From Chloroflexi bacterium TSY (lineage in GTDB: Bacteria > Chloroflexota > Anaerolineae > Caldilineales > Caldilineaceae), in contig JAHBNG010000017.1 in NCBI GenBank assembly GCA_019217005.1, positions 103,222-167,221 on the forward strand: a DNA stretch of 64,000 nt. The letters are read 5' to 3'. This document shows, one piece after another, positions 37,934 to 47,046 of this stretch. The translations under genes were made by a program, and so were the position numbers. The notes below the pieces were generated by a model that had not been told where the DNA came from, did not search any database, and saw only the letters and a list, made by a program, of their open reading frames with translations. Numbering within the stretch: the stretch's first letter is position 1; every line of letters begins with the position of its first letter.

Positions 37934-38968
37934 GTGGATGGCGATTCACAGTTTGCTGCAGAGCTCAGTGTCTATAACTGGGCAGAATATATCGATGAGG
38001 AATTGATCACAAAATATGAAGAGATGTATGGCGTTGATGTCATTTATGATACCTATGCGTCGAATGAAGATCTGCTGGCCAAGCTACAGGCTGGAGCCGA
38101 AGGCTATGATGTTATCTTTCCCTCCGACTATATGGTTGATATCATGATCGGTCTGGAGTTGTTGGCCGAAATTGATACGAGTCAGCTGTCGAACTTTGGT
38201 AATCTGGATCCCCAGTTTCTCAACCCACCCTTTGATCCTGGAAACAAACATTGCGTACCCTACCAGTGGGGAACCACCGGACTTGGCTATCGTGCTGGGC
38301 ATCCTTACTTTGATGAGACTCCTCCTGATAGCTGGGCCTATCTCTTCGAACCGGATCTGCTGGAGAAGTTTGCTGATGGTGGTGTAAATGTATTGAACGA
38401 TCCGCGTGAGTTACCTGCCGCAGCTTTACTTTATCTCGGCTATGATCCGAACACAACCAATCCCGATGAGTTGAATGAGGCCCGCGATTTGATTTTACGC
38501 GCCAAACCATTCTGGAAAACCTTCAATAGCGAGGACTATGCCAACACCTTACTGATTCCAGACGAAGTTGTCTTTACACATGGCTGGAGCGGGGGTGTTG
38601 CGACTGCCTATTGGAACACTTATAGTGATGAGACCGAGGATGGCAATTGGTATTATGTTATCCCCAAAGAGGGTGCGATCAAATGGCTGGACAATATGTG
38701 CATTACGGCCTCTTCGACGCGTCACGAGACGGCTCTTCACTTTATCAACTATCTCCTAGATGCACAAAACGGAGCGGCGATCACCAACTTTACCTATTAT
38801 GGTAGCCCGAATAAAGCGGCCCAAGAACATATTGCGGCGGAAATTCTAGCTGATCCAAGCATTTATCCATCTGCTCAGGTTCAGGCAAAGCTCATCTGGT
38901 TAACCGAAGTGGATGAAGAATCGACCTTTCTCTATGATGAGCTTTGGACTGCTGTAAAAGCACAATAA
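37934..38968 (+). CDS. potD: Spermidine/putrescine-binding protein, signal peptide lost
   Basis: The mature part is normal for PotD: LSVYNWAEYIDEELITKYEE at the start, then VIFPSDYMVDIMIGLELLAEID, and a full-length two-lobe fold of about 340 residues. In frame, only a GTG at 37934 is available; before it the frame reads GPVAAAAPENKDTVANE back to a TGA. The natural start is probably the ATG at 37849, which has AAGGAG upstream, but that ATG is in another frame and reaches a stop before the mature protein. So a frameshift or deletion has removed the hydrophobic core of the signal peptide. Export, and hence uptake through PotABC, should fail unless this is a sequence error. Confidence 0.82.
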   Translation: MDGDSQFAAELSVYNWAEYIDEELITKYEEMYGVDVIYDTYASNEDLLAKLQAGAEGYDVIFPSDYMVDIMIGLELLAEIDTSQLSNFGNLDPQFLNPPFDPGNKHCVPYQWGTTGLGYRAGHPYFDETPPDSWAYLFEPDLLEKFADGGVNVLNDPRELPAAALLYLGYDPNTTNPDELNEARDLILRAKPFWKTFNSEDYANTLLIPDEVVFTHGWSGGVATAYWNTYSDETEDGNWYYVIPKEGAIKWLDNMCITASSTRHETALHFINYLLDAQNGAAITNFTYYGSPNKAAQEHIAAEILADPSIYPSAQVQAKLIWLTEVDEESTFLYDELWTAVKAQ

Positions 38969-39099
38969 AGCCGAGATTTCTAAACAAATCCCTGATTTGC
39001 CAAGTCGATTTCTCTGGAATGGCTTGAGCATTTCCAGATCAAATTAGGGATTTTAATTGTTGGAAAAGCCTAAATATTGTGGCTATAAGGAACCCTACC

Positions 39100-40302
39100 A
39101 TGACTCGTCGACTGACGTTGATTGCCATTGGTTGCGCAGCCCTTGCTGCAATGGTCAGCACTGGAATTGCCCAAAGCTTTGGCCTCTTTCTGATTCCGAT
39201 TAGTGAAGCGCTGGGTACTGGACGTGAAACCTTTAGTCTCGCAGCTGCGATCAATAGCATCATTTATGGGCTACCGCTAATCGGAATTCTGTCGGATCGA
39301 TTTGGGCCGCGCGTGATGCTGGCAGTCGGCGGATTGCTCTACGTTGCCGGACTCTATTTCATGACAATTGTCCAGGGTGCTGCGGGACTCCATGTAACAT
39401 TTGGCGTGATGATTGGATTCGGTCTTGGTGCGACATCGTACGTCATTGTACTGGGCGCTGTCGCACCATTGGTTCCGGCCGATCAGCGTAGCCGTACCTT
39501 TGGGTTTATTACGGCTGCCGGCTCGGCTGGCATGTTTGTCGTTCCGCCGATTGCTGGATTTTTACTAAACACATTTGGATGGCAGGAGGCGTTTATCGGC
39601 CTGGCTGGTCTTGCTACCGTGATAATCCTCCTGGCTCTGGGCGTGCCAAGACGACAAAGCGAAGATGTAGCTTCCGATATGAGCCAAGAAAGCAATGAGC
39701 CATTTATTGCGATCCTCAAAAAGGCGCAACGCAATTCGAGCTATTTGCTTCTCATTGCGGGCTTCTTTGTTTGCGGCTTTCATGTTGCTTTTATCAAGAA
39801 CCATTTGCCTCCTTATATGGCAGATTATGGGTTGTCGGATGCGGCCGCGGCTGGGGCTTTGTCATTAATCGGCGGTTTCAATATCGTTGGCTCATTCGCC
39901 TTTGGTTGGCTAGGCGATTACTATCGCAAAAAGTATTTGCTTAGCTTTATCTACTTTGCACGTGCGGTTGTGATTGCACTCTTTCTCGCGTTCCCCATCA
40001 GCGAATTGTCAGCTCTTGTCTTTGCCGGAACAATCGGTTTTTTGTGGTTAGCCACAGTCCCAATCACGAGCGGAACCGTTGCTCAACTTTTCGGTACACG
40101 ATACCTGGCAACACTCTACGGTATCGTCTTCTTTAGCCATCAGGTGGGAGCTTTCCTTGGCGTTTGGCTAGGTGGACGCATCTTTGACGCAATGGGTACA
40201 TACGATCCAGTTTGGTATATAGCTATCGCTTTAGGAATTTTTGCCGGATTGGTTCACTTCCCAATTGTAGAGAAACCTATTGCAACCCCTCAACCTGCCT
40301 GA
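39100..40302 (+). CDS. MFS transporter (oxalate/formate or monocarboxylate type)
   Basis: 400 residues from ATG 39100, with AAGG 9 nt upstream. Twelve hydrophobic segments in two halves. The MFS loop 2-3 motif appears as GILSDRFGPRVML. A repeat of it in the second half is GWLGDYYRKKYLL. The first segment (AALAAMVSTGIAQSFGLFLIPIS) resembles OFA/monocarboxylate transporters, in which this opening is characteristic. Substrate not determinable. It stands alone, downstream of potD and the repeat ending at about 39074. Confidence 0.85.
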   Translation: MTRRLTLIAIGCAALAAMVSTGIAQSFGLFLIPISEALGTGRETFSLAAAINSIIYGLPLIGILSDRFGPRVMLAVGGLLYVAGLYFMTIVQGAAGLHVTFGVMIGFGLGATSYVIVLGAVAPLVPADQRSRTFGFITAAGSAGMFVVPPIAGFLLNTFGWQEAFIGLAGLATVIILLALGVPRRQSEDVASDMSQESNEPFIAILKKAQRNSSYLLLIAGFFVCGFHVAFIKNHLPPYMADYGLSDAAAAGALSLIGGFNIVGSFAFGWLGDYYRKKYLLSFIYFARAVVIALFLAFPISELSALVFAGTIGFLWLATVPITSGTVAQLFGTRYLATLYGIVFFSHQVGAFLGVWLGGRIFDAMGTYDPVWYIAIALGIFAGLVHFPIVEKPIATPQPA

Positions 40303-40309
40303 CCTCTTC

Positions 40310-40438
40310 TTTCTTATTAGAGATTATAAGGATTCAGAATATGGGACACGGATGAACACAGATTTCACGGATTTACTCTGAAATAATCTGTGTTCATCCT
40401 GAAAATCCGTGCCCTATTGTCAATCCATATAATGTCTA
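40310..40438. repeat. Hairpin repeat, CACGGATT type, copy 2 (inverted)
   Basis: Reads as the reverse complement of 14849-14972: GATTATAAGGATTCAGAA at the left, then GGGACACGGATGAACACAG, and CCTGAAAATCCGTG near the right end. It forms an internal hairpin. Just downstream of the MFS gene stop. Confidence 0.6.
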
Positions 40439-40559
40439 TTATATTAGAACTGCCGAATTTTAGAGTATCCAGGAAGGACAATAAAAAATACGAAGTTCAA
40501 TCTTTTCTTCGTGTCTTTCCTGGATCGTTCAGTTTTCTGGATTGGCCTTGTGGCTCCTC

Positions 40560-40787
40560 TCACCTCAACATTCGATTGTACAAACTACGCGTAATCATTG
40601 GCGTTCCTGATACAGCAAACGCAATGGCCATTTTGCGCCAAGACTCGCCCGGGATTAAAAACTTGAGAAAAAGTAAAACAATTGCTGTGTCGATCGATAC
40701 AGTTGCCCAGGTGTAGTCCTCGTTAAACCTTCGGCCTGGTTTTGTGTTGAGCACCATGGCGTAAAGAGATGCCGCTGTTCCAATCAA
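40560..40787 (-). CDS. Possible small membrane protein
   Basis: 75 residues, with two hydrophobic stretches (MIGTAASLYAMVL and VSIDTAIVLLFLKFLIPG) and a basic end (SLYNRMLR). The only start is TTG, without a ribosome site, and no family is recognised. It may equally be the tail of a decayed gene or chance. Confidence 0.25.
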   Translation of the reverse strand: MIGTAASLYAMVLNTKPGRRFNEDYTWATVSIDTAIVLLFLKFLIPGESWRKMAIAFAVSGTPMITRSLYNRMLR

Positions 40788-41219
40788 TATGTACTGTACA
40801 ACGCAAGACTTTTCATTTTTTTCTGATCCTTTGTAATCGTCCTATGCACGATGTAGAGTCGCATAGACATTGACAAGGTATGTCCAGACGATTACGCTGC
40901 ACCAGATTTTCTGGAATGATGTTAGGCAGCAATTTGAAAATCGGGATGGTTTGCTTTGGTTGAACTTGGATACTCAGTTTTGAGGACGTAACGAACAATC
41001 AAAGGTAACGGAAAATTTGGTGAGTCTGAAAAGAACGAGCCATTGTGCAAGCGAAGGCTGGAATGGCTGAGCATATGGATGTAGATGTAGAGATTGAAAA
41101 CAATGGGTCAACTGTACCTGGTTTTGTGGTTCAGAAAGTGCGTAAACAGCCAGTTGCAACAACAGATATGTTTCAGGGGCGCTCGTTTGGTTGAGCGCGT
41201 CAATTTCCAAGAATAACAT

Positions 41220-41246
41220 CCGGCCAGGTGATTATCGCCTGGCCGG
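41220..41246. terminator. Perfect GC-rich hairpin
   Basis: CCGGCCAGG (41220-41228) pairs with CCTGGCCGG (41238-41246) around a 9-nt loop. Followed by ACGTCGTTTCTAG, a weak T run. Plausible terminator-type structure, though no gene clearly ends just before it. Confidence 0.4.
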
Positions 41247-41546
41247 ACGTCGTTTCTAGACGATTCGGACTACGTCTGAACCGTTGGTCACTCCTCTGAA
41301 GTGACGGATATCAAGAGTTTGATTCTTCACTTGAAGCCTACTGTGCTTTTGACGCATGTTCCGCCGAAGACGGGACTATGAGAAGCCATCACAACATCGA
41401 GAACGGTGCGAATCGTAGATCACTTCTCTGACGTAACGGGTTGCGAAAGCCCTGAATCTTCATTTGAAAGCCGTGGTTCGCTTGCCGCCACGATAAACTG
41501 TCATTGCGGGAACGGTATACGAAACAGATTCGGAGAGTTGAACAGG

Positions 41547-42563
41547 ATGACATTACAGCATATTTTTGGAATACATGAATTTGGTGGCGAGCAGCATATT
41601 TTAGACGCTGGCCGCACTGGTTGGATTGTGGATACGGTTGCCGTGAAGGATGCACCATTTGGCCGAGATTACCGAAGTTGGGATTCGCGTGGATTGCGGA
41701 TTCTCTGTCGCTTGAATTGGGGCTATGAACCTGATGGTACGATTCCGTTTCAATGGGCCTATGGTGACTATGCGCGACGCTGTGCGGCATTTGTGGAGAA
41801 ATCTCAGGGGTGTTCACGCTGGATCATTGGGAATGAGATGAATACCAATTGGGAGTGGCCTGGCGGACGGCAGGGTGAGCCTATCTCTGCCGAGCAATAT
41901 GCGATCTGCTTCAGGATGGTGGCCGCCGAGATTCGGGCCGCGCAGCCGGAGGCGGAGGCGGAGATTATTCTGGGCGCAGTGGGGCCGTGGAATGTGACAT
42001 CGGGAGATTGGTTGCGCTATTTTGAGGATCTCTGTCTGATGACCAAGAACCAGGCAGGGGGGATTGCGCTCCATACCTATACCCATGGTGCAGATCCGGC
42101 GCTGGTCTTTTCCGATGCCAAGATGGATGAACCATATGCCCAGCGCCATTTTCATTTCCGCGCCTATCGTGATTTTATGGAGCGGATCCCACACGAGATG
42201 CGCCAGTTGCCGGTCTATATTACTGAGACGGATCAGGATGTGGTCTGGGAGGATCGCAATTCTGGCTGGGTTCAGAATGCCTATCAGGAGATTGATGACT
42301 GGAATCAAGAGCCGGGACACCAGCAGATCCATGCTCTCTGCCTCTACCGCTGGCCAAATATCGATAAGTGGGTCATTGACGGAAAGCAGGGAGTTGTGGA
42401 GGATTTTCGGCGGGCGCTTCAGCATGATTATCGACCGCGGGTAAGAGTACAGGGTTCGCAGTATAGAGTACGCAGTTCAGGCACAACTCGATCGCCACGA
42501 GAATGGGAAGGCCCAGGTGTTGGTGGCGCTCAATGTGCGGCGCAGCCCAGGGTATATTCATAA
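41547..42563 (+). CDS. Glycoside hydrolase-like TIM-barrel protein, frameshifted at its C-terminus
   Basis: 338 residues from the ATG at 41547, with GGAG upstream. The barrel fold is suggested by strand-helix alternation and by two glutamates in the usual places: RWIIGNEMNTNW (candidate acid/base, the NE motif of clan A hydrolases) and VYITETDQD (candidate nucleophile). The exact family is not clear. After RRALQHDYR the frame passes through a short direct repeat (GAGTAC...GAGTAC) into nonsense. The neighbouring frame carries on with an SH3 domain and a muramidase domain, so the original protein probably had all three. Confidence 0.6.
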   Translation: MTLQHIFGIHEFGGEQHILDAGRTGWIVDTVAVKDAPFGRDYRSWDSRGLRILCRLNWGYEPDGTIPFQWAYGDYARRCAAFVEKSQGCSRWIIGNEMNTNWEWPGGRQGEPISAEQYAICFRMVAAEIRAAQPEAEAEIILGAVGPWNVTSGDWLRYFEDLCLMTKNQAGGIALHTYTHGADPALVFSDAKMDEPYAQRHFHFRAYRDFMERIPHEMRQLPVYITETDQDVVWEDRNSGWVQNAYQEIDDWNQEPGHQQIHALCLYRWPNIDKWVIDGKQGVVEDFRRALQHDYRPRVRVQGSQYRVRSSGTTRSPREWEGPGVGGAQCAAQPRVYS

Positions 42564-43350
42564 GCCAGCCAACGATGTTGTGCATCTGCTGGAGGTTGGC
42601 GAGGTTGTGAACTTGCTGAGGGGACCGTGGCAGGTGGATGGGTTGACGTGGTGGCAGGTGGATGGGTTGACGTGGTGGCAGGTGGATGGTGGTTACGTCT
42701 CTGATATGGCACCAAGTGGTTTACCGCTGCTTCAGCCGTTCGATGAGAAGAAAGGAGAGCCGGATCTTCTTGGTCAGTTGGCTGAACAGTATGGTCTGGA
42801 GGAGAAGCTTGCGCGTGCAGTGGTCGGTTTGGAGAGTGGTGGCCGCGGCTTCAGCAATGGACGGCTTCTGATACGCTTTGAAGCCCACGTTTTTTTGTAT
42901 TCGCTGGCCGGGGCAGAGTGCCATATGGGTATTGACTATTTTGTCTATGGAAATCCGATTTGGACCGGACATATGTATCGGGCGCATGTGAACGAAGCAT
43001 TTCAGGAATATCATGGATACCAAGATTTAGAATGGCATGCGCTTGAAGTCGCATCCCGCATCAATTTGGAGAAAGCATATGCATCGGCCTCATATGGCGC
43101 ACCGCAGATCATGGGTGTTCATTGGCAATTGCTGGGATATTCATCGCCAAAGGCGATGGTGCAGGCCTTTGAACAAGGGGAGGATGAGCAGATCCGGGCT
43201 ATGTTTCGCTGGATGGAGACGACGGGGTGTATCGAACATCTGCGGGCGGGACGGTTCCTGGAATTTGCGACGATCTACAACGGTGCAGGGCAACCAGAGT
43301 ATTATGCGGAAAAGCTGGAGAAACGCCTGCGAATCTGGAGTGAATCATGA
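42517..43350 (+). CDS. SH3 plus N-acetylmuramidase (DUF3380-type) protein, probably the severed C-terminal half
   Basis: 277 residues. The first about 65 hold an SH3-type domain with a tandem expansion (WQVDGLTW repeated). The rest matches the N-acetylmuramidase (PF11860-type) domain: VVGLESGGRGFSNGR with the probable catalytic Glu, then LLIRFEAHVF, and YGAPQIMGVHWQLLGY. It hydrolyses peptidoglycan or binds it. There is no plausible ribosome site, and the frame is open upstream into the preceding gene's coding sequence. I infer one original gene broken by an indel near 42450-42500. Confidence 0.7.
   Translation: MLVALNVRRSPGYIHKPANDVVHLLEVGEVVNLLRGPWQVDGLTWWQVDGLTWWQVDGGYVSDMAPSGLPLLQPFDEKKGEPDLLGQLAEQYGLEEKLARAVVGLESGGRGFSNGRLLIRFEAHVFLYSLAGAECHMGIDYFVYGNPIWTGHMYRAHVNEAFQEYHGYQDLEWHALEVASRINLEKAYASASYGAPQIMGVHWQLLGYSSPKAMVQAFEQGEDEQIRAMFRWMETTGCIEHLRAGRFLEFATIYNGAGQPEYYAEKLEKRLRIWSES
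42628..42693 (+). repeat. 24-bp tandem repeat inside the SH3 domain
   Basis: Two exact 24-bp units (42628-42651, 42652-42675) encoding WQVDGLTW, and a partial third. It lengthens one SH3 loop in frame, a clear recent slippage product. Confidence 0.85.
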
Positions 43351-43533
43351 ACAACTAATAATATCATCAGCGCGACGATTCCAAAAGAGAATCATCCACA
43401 GATGGACAGGATGAACAGGATTCGAAGAGGAGCAATCCAAGCTATTCAATCCATCTGTGGAAAGAGTTTCTGCATTTCATGACTCGATCCCTCGACGTGA
43501 CATGCAGAAAATTTTAGATGCTTTATGAGAAAA

Positions 43534-44290
43534 ATGGATGGAGGTTACAAGCAATTGAAACAAAATCGTGTAAAGGCGCTGCTCCTGATCGGGCTAGCCG
43601 TTCTAGTTCTGGGCATAATCTGGCAGGGCAAGTGACAGCGACACACCTGTTCCAATCACCCTTGCTGAGGACAGACGAACCGCCAACGACCCAAGAAGCC
43701 TGCCTGAGCCAGACACGCCGTCAGGTTACATTCGACTTCTACGGCTACGTCAACAACGACGACGGCTCTACCACCTTGACCTTTGGTGTAACAAATGGTC
43801 ATCGCCGTGCATTAGACGCCATTGTGTTCCCTTCGAATGGTTGGACGCGCCAGTCACCCGCCAAGAACACCCGCTACACTGGTGATGCTGGAACATATCG
43901 GGTGCAGTGGATCCCGCGCAACACTAGGCGACAGGAGGCGTTTCGGTTGCGGCCGCAAGGTAATTGGTTCCGCAATGGGGCGAGCGACCGCTTTACGGTG
44001 ACTGTGACCGATTTTGACCCAACGAAGCTTTTTGCGGCGTGGGTGCAGTCGCGGAATCGGTGGGTGCAGGTGCATGGGCGGTTGGCGAAGCATGAATGTG
44101 ATAAGACACCCCCGCCAGCGACGCCGACACCTCCGTTTAGTCCGTTGCCGACCCCTACACCCACGCCGGAAGGTGGCGTCGTCTTGCCGACCGAGCCACG
44201 GGTTGCACAGTGTGTCTTCGACGGTGATATACGATTACCAGAGCCGATTCCATTGGATAGATACAGCTTTGCAGAACCCACGATTGTTTA
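43534..44290 (+). pseudogene. SpoIID/LytB-type protein, N-terminal part (frameshift and MITE)
   Basis: The frame starting at ATG 43534 encodes a membrane signal (VKALLLIGLAVLVLGIIWQG) but ends after about 33 codons. The following protein part (ATHLFQSPLLRTDEPP...) lies in another frame, open from 43518 to 44291, so a 1-nt shift near 43620 separates signal from body. The body has a DUF-like beta domain (VTFDFYGYVNNDDGSTTLTF) and a Pro/Thr linker. A MITE then adds a stop after YSFAEPTIV. Joining across the MITE gives TIVYTQTTETP in frame, leading into the SpoIID-like part. Confidence 0.6.
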
Positions 44291-44445
44291 GGGGTGGTTC
44301 ATTTTAGGCGGACAATTAGGTTTACATTTTTGCAAAGAGAAAAGATGTTTATATTTTCTAATTTGAGCCATGCTCAGGCAGAAAATGACCTCATATAGAT
44401 TTTTGTCTATGTATCAAAAGTGTAAACCTAATTCTGAACCACCCC
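44291..44445. mobile_element. 155-bp MITE (family A, subtype 2) inside the SpoIID-like gene
   Basis: GGGGTGGTTC...GAACCACCCC ends and an exact 8-bp duplication ATTGTTTA (44283-44290, 44446-44453). It reads identical to the copy at 11455-11609. Its first bases create the TAG that ends the upstream reading frame. Confidence 0.92.
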
Positions 44446-45423
44446 ATTGTTTATACGCAAACCACAGAGACTCCGTTGGATATATTTGAATGGTTGCCCG
44501 ATGGAGAACGGTTACTGATTGCCTACGATACCTTAACGCAAAGGCAACAGCAGGTGGTTGATGATGCAATTGCAAATCGATATTACAAAAGCTATGCAGA
44601 TGCACCATATACAGCCGCTATTACAATTAATGGAGTGCGATATCTATTTCAAAGAGAGCAAGATGATCCCATCTTTTCTGAATTCAATTCGGAATCCGTT
44701 GAGCGAACCATTGATCATCCAAGTAATCCTACCTCCTATCCCTACATGCAGGGTGTGTCTGACCCGATTAGCTCGCACCCTACATTAGACCCCACTTATC
44801 AAAGGCATGGTTTGAGCCAGCATGGTGCAAGTCGCTGGGCGAAGGGGGATATGGGCTGGAATCTGCTCTTAGACCGCGTGCCCTGGAGTGTTCGTTGGAC
44901 ACGGGCCGCACAGATACTCACCCATTACTATACAAGCATCCATCTTCGCGATGCCGGTAAGAATAATCAACATCTAACACCCGCGTATCGTTGGGTATCG
45001 TTAGAAATTAAAGGTCCAGCCGTCGCTTGCGTAGGAAATGATATTCTGTTTCAGGTCCGAGTGCAGAATACAGGAACAAGCACATGGGATGTGAATACAG
45101 TTCGAGGATGCGCGTCGCGTATTCCTAGAGTAACGACTGCTTCGGCAATCCAATGCGGTGCAGAAAACCCAGCAATCCTGACAGCTGTAAAGCCCGGTGA
45201 GGATGAGTGGCTGACCATGAATCTAGACCTTCCGACGGGTCCCCATAATTACTTGCTGGATCTGTACTCTTCGCAGATAGAGATGGGATTTAGTCAACAA
45301 AGTCCAAGTTGGCCCCAATATGTGACCTTTGCCAAATATCAAATTCGAGGAGAAGATTGTCAGACGTTTAGCAAGAAGGTTTATCTACCACTTGTTCAGA
45401 CTTCGATGACTCTATCTCAATAG
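44446..45423 (+). pseudogene. SpoIID/LytB-type domain and C-terminal part, severed by MITE
   Basis: Continuation of 43534-44290; from 44476 an ATG opens 315 codons. The SpoIID/LytB signature is HGLSQHGASRWAKG followed by QILTHYYTSIHL (the family form is GMSQYGAxxMA...ILxHYYTG). SpoIID-type enzymes cut denuded glycan strands of peptidoglycan or act as amidase enhancers. Then an Ig/CARDB-like domain (VRVQNTGTSTWDVN) and a tail KKVYLPLVQTSMTLSQ, which holds an LP-type motif but runs on. Without its signal peptide it would stay in the cytoplasm. Confidence 0.65.
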
Positions 45424-45477
45424 CGAAATAACGCGCGATTTCGTGGAGAGCGTACATGAGAAGGAGGTGGCCTTCGC

Positions 45478-45702
45478 AGTCTCAGTAGATCCAAATTTCA
45501 GGTTTTGAGAGAGAATTCTGGCTAAACAGTTGACATAAATACAAATTTGCCGGTCGATATCTAGTTTTTGCGTTAGATTTGGGCGATTTTCAGATATGAA
45601 ATAGGTTGTTTTCTGTAACCGAAATCTGAATAAATGACTCCAAAATCCCTGCAATCTCGACTGAAAATCGCCAAAAACGCCAAATTTGGATCTACTGAGT
45701 CT
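45478..45702. mobile_element. MITE family B, copy 1
   Basis: Ends CTCAGTAGATCCAAATTT and the inverse. The core between CTCAG and CTGAG is 219 bp (45481-45699), extended by a few imperfect bases. By eye it is the exact reverse complement of 61222-61446. No coding capacity, no clear target duplication. It fills the gap between the SpoIID-like gene and the SH3 lipoprotein. Confidence 0.75.
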
Positions 45703-45854
45703 TCAAAAAGTAATGCGAGCAAGAGAGAATCAATTTTGCTCTTGCTTGCATTTTTTAATTGAAGCCAAAGTTCATCTATTAGAATCTATATTCCACATAG
45801 CTCTCTGTTCTCGTGTCACCAACATCACCCTGTCCATAAAAGGAGAACGACATC

Positions 45855-46997
45855 ATGTTTGCCTCTCATCGAACAAACCTCTACGCAGCAACCTTGCTCA
45901 TTTTGCTATGGAGTATCGGTCTCAGCGGCTGCGCACGTAGTCGCGCCCAAGAACTCCCAGACAACCAAATTCTTAACGTCGAAGAACCGACAAATCGAAC
46001 AAATCACCCACTAGGCATCAAAGCCGATGCCCCAACGAACCGCCAAGAGATTGCAAACAGCTCGTCAACCGATGCAGCCATGCAGATACAAGTGAGAGTA
46101 GAAGTCAACGCCAGCGGGCAGGGCGAAGCCAACGCTAAAGGGTGGGCCACGAGTGGCGGGAATGCTGTCGTGCGTGTAGAAGCAACGGGTCCAGGGATTG
46201 CTGTGGCAGAAGTGTTGACAAGTGGCGAGACGCAAAACGACTCGCAGCTCTCCAATCAGCAGTCGGCCAGGCGCTTTACGACAGCGTCCACCCAAGGAAG
46301 CCCTCTCACGTTTCCACAATCATCAGATCCCAGGCTCTATGTCAATGCAGATCTGGTTAATCTGCGGCAAGGTCCGGGCATTGGGTATCCGATTGTGGGG
46401 CGAGTCAGCAGGGGGCGCGAACTGCAGATTGTGGCCACAAACCAGGCACGAGATTGGTGGCAGATTTGCTGCTATGATGGTCACTCGGCCTGGATTGTGG
46501 ACCGCTTTGTTGATCCAATGGGAGCGCTGCAAGATGTGGCGTTAGCCAACTACATTCCGGCTGAACCAACCCCAACAGCCACCCCCACTCCTCTGCCAAC
46601 GCTGGCACCGCCGACGCCGACTGCAACGCCGAGCTTTGCGTTTGAGATTGTCGAAAAGATACAGTTCCCCGAACCGGTGACGCCACGCATCTTCCTCTTT
46701 GTTTCGTCAGATGGTCAGGGAATCGGTGGATACACGCTTCGCATCACCAAGGACGGGACCGACGTGCCGGTCAAGACGGTGACATTTCCCGGACAACCCG
46801 CCTTTACCTGGCCCATCGTCAACGTGCGCCAGCGCCATCACAACATGAAAGTGGAGTTTCCCACCCTTAGCGTGGCTGGCATTTGGAACATTCAGCTGAT
46901 CGATAGAGTTGGACAACCTGTAGGTCCCCCCGTCAGTTTTTTGCTGGAGCAAAATGACCCGAACCAAGAAATGTACCTTCACTATCGCAAACGGTAG
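45855..46997 (+). CDS. Lipoprotein with bacterial SH3 domain
   Basis: 380 residues, ATG with AGGAG 10 nt before it. Lipoprotein signal with lipobox LSGC (Cys27), so anchored outside the membrane. A low-complexity acidic/Ala region lies at about 35-150. An SH3_3 domain is at about 160-225 (VNLRQGPGIGYPIVGRVSRG, WWQICCYDGHSAWIVDRFV), usual in cell-wall binding proteins. Then a PTPTATPTPLPT linker and a C-terminal beta domain of about 130 residues, unknown to me. With the muramidase and SpoIID-like genes just upstream it fits a cell-wall cluster. Confidence 0.78.
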   Translation: MFASHRTNLYAATLLILLWSIGLSGCARSRAQELPDNQILNVEEPTNRTNHPLGIKADAPTNRQEIANSSSTDAAMQIQVRVEVNASGQGEANAKGWATSGGNAVVRVEATGPGIAVAEVLTSGETQNDSQLSNQQSARRFTTASTQGSPLTFPQSSDPRLYVNADLVNLRQGPGIGYPIVGRVSRGRELQIVATNQARDWWQICCYDGHSAWIVDRFVDPMGALQDVALANYIPAEPTPTATPTPLPTLAPPTPTATPSFAFEIVEKIQFPEPVTPRIFLFVSSDGQGIGGYTLRITKDGTDVPVKTVTFPGQPAFTWPIVNVRQRHHNMKVEFPTLSVAGIWNIQLIDRVGQPVGPPVSFLLEQNDPNQEMYLHYRKR

Positions 46998-47046
46998 GCG
47001 ATTCCAAATGATAGATCCACAGATGGACCGGATGAACAGGATTCAA

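Larger units (their letters stand above)
40303..41546. other. Long intergenic region with hairpin repeats
   Basis: Contains the CACGGATT hairpin copy 2 (40310-40438), a possible small membrane protein on the minus strand (40560-40787), a short hairpin GCGCTC/GAGCGC (41179-41198) and the perfect hairpin at 41220-41246. Nothing else is protein-like. Confidence 0.5.
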
